7,104 nucleotides of DNA from JAICQQ01 sp965651135 (GTDB taxonomy: Bacteria > Myxococcota_A > Polyangia > Polyangiales > Polyangiaceae): the NCBI GenBank assembly GCA_965651135.1, contig CBFGRJ010000386.1:1-7104 (forward strand), written 5' to 3'. Under the pieces are notes generated by a model. That model had not been told where the DNA came from and made no database searches. It saw only the letters and a list, made by a program, of their open reading frames with translations. Below are positions 6,991 to 7,104 of this stretch, piece after piece. Each line of letters starts with the position of its first letter. The stretch's first letter is position 1. Position numbers and translations under genes: made by a program.

Positions 6991-7011
6991 ATTCAATTTT
7001 TTTGGTTGAAT
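6991..7011. repeat. Small inverted repeat with a T-rich loop after the DUF58 gene
   Basis: ATTCAA (6991-6996) and TTGAAT (7006-7011) flank TTTTTTTGG; two G-U pairs could lengthen the stem and leave a five-T loop. A second small stem, CAGCA-GTGAA-TGCTG (6968-6982), lies directly after the stop codon, 14 bases before the seven-T run. Neither has the GC-rich stem plus adjoining U-tract of a standard intrinsic terminator, so termination here is only a possibility. Confidence 0.3.
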
Positions 7012-7038
7012 AGGGAGAGGAGAAGGACGGGAAGGAGA
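7012..7038 (+). other. Polypurine tract with repeated AGGAG
   Basis: 26 of 27 bases are purines (the exception is C7028), with AGGAG at 7018-7022 and 7033-7037. It resembles a run of Shine-Dalgarno sites, but no ATG, GTG or TTG lies at the right spacing downstream. A GTG at 7060 opens a frame of 15 codons to the window edge, too short to judge. The remaining bases to 7104 show nothing else I can support. Confidence 0.35.
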
Positions 7039-7104
7039 TTTCTGGGTCCCGGTCATCGGGTGAGGAGCGGTTTCATAAGCATCGCATCACCGCAGCTGGT
7101 CTGG

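Noticed and set aside
6968..7003. An intrinsic terminator after DUF58 (stem CAGCA/TGCTG plus T-run).
   Set aside because: The stem has only five pairs and the T-run begins 14 bases after it, too far for a standard terminator.

Overview
The window is GC-rich, densely coding DNA holding five protein genes and no RNA genes, mobile elements or CRISPR. The outer-membrane beta-barrel gene shows a Gram-negative, double-membrane bacterium. The high GC, frequent GTG/TTG starts and the pairing of DUF4350, MoxR and DUF58 genes would fit Myxococcota or another deltaproteobacterial-type lineage. That assignment is inference; there is no taxonomic marker here.

Layout. (1) Positions 9-2323, plus strand: a DUF4350-like membrane-anchored periplasmic protein, then a MoxR-family AAA+ ATPase whose GTG start overlaps the upstream stop codon (GTGA), so the two look translationally coupled. 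(2) Positions 2335-5260, minus strand: an AraC-family regulator with an N-terminal cupin domain, and upstream of it (in its own direction) a BamA/Omp85-like outer-membrane protein. The regulator has a legible promoter at 3334-3363 with an operator-like inverted repeat built around its -35 box. This places its start at 3297 rather than at the longest open frame. (3) Positions 5350-6966, plus strand: a DUF58 protein with two N-terminal membrane segments and a degenerate von Willebrand A-like domain, divergent from the Omp85 gene across 89 bp. (4) Positions 6967-7104: noncoding as far as can be seen, with a small T-loop inverted repeat and a polypurine tract.

How the genes relate. MoxR ATPases and DUF58 proteins normally sit next to each other in one operon, often with DUF4350, DUF4129 or von Willebrand A-domain genes, and are thought to act as a chaperone-like or envelope-protein maturation system. 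Here the DUF4350-MoxR pair and the DUF58 gene point the same way but are separated by about 3 kb of opposite-strand DNA carrying the regulator and the Omp85-like gene. This split module is the most unusual feature of the window. Whether the two inserted genes share a role in envelope assembly, or merely landed there, cannot be settled from sequence alone. I see no convincing wholly new system; the rest is well explained by known families.
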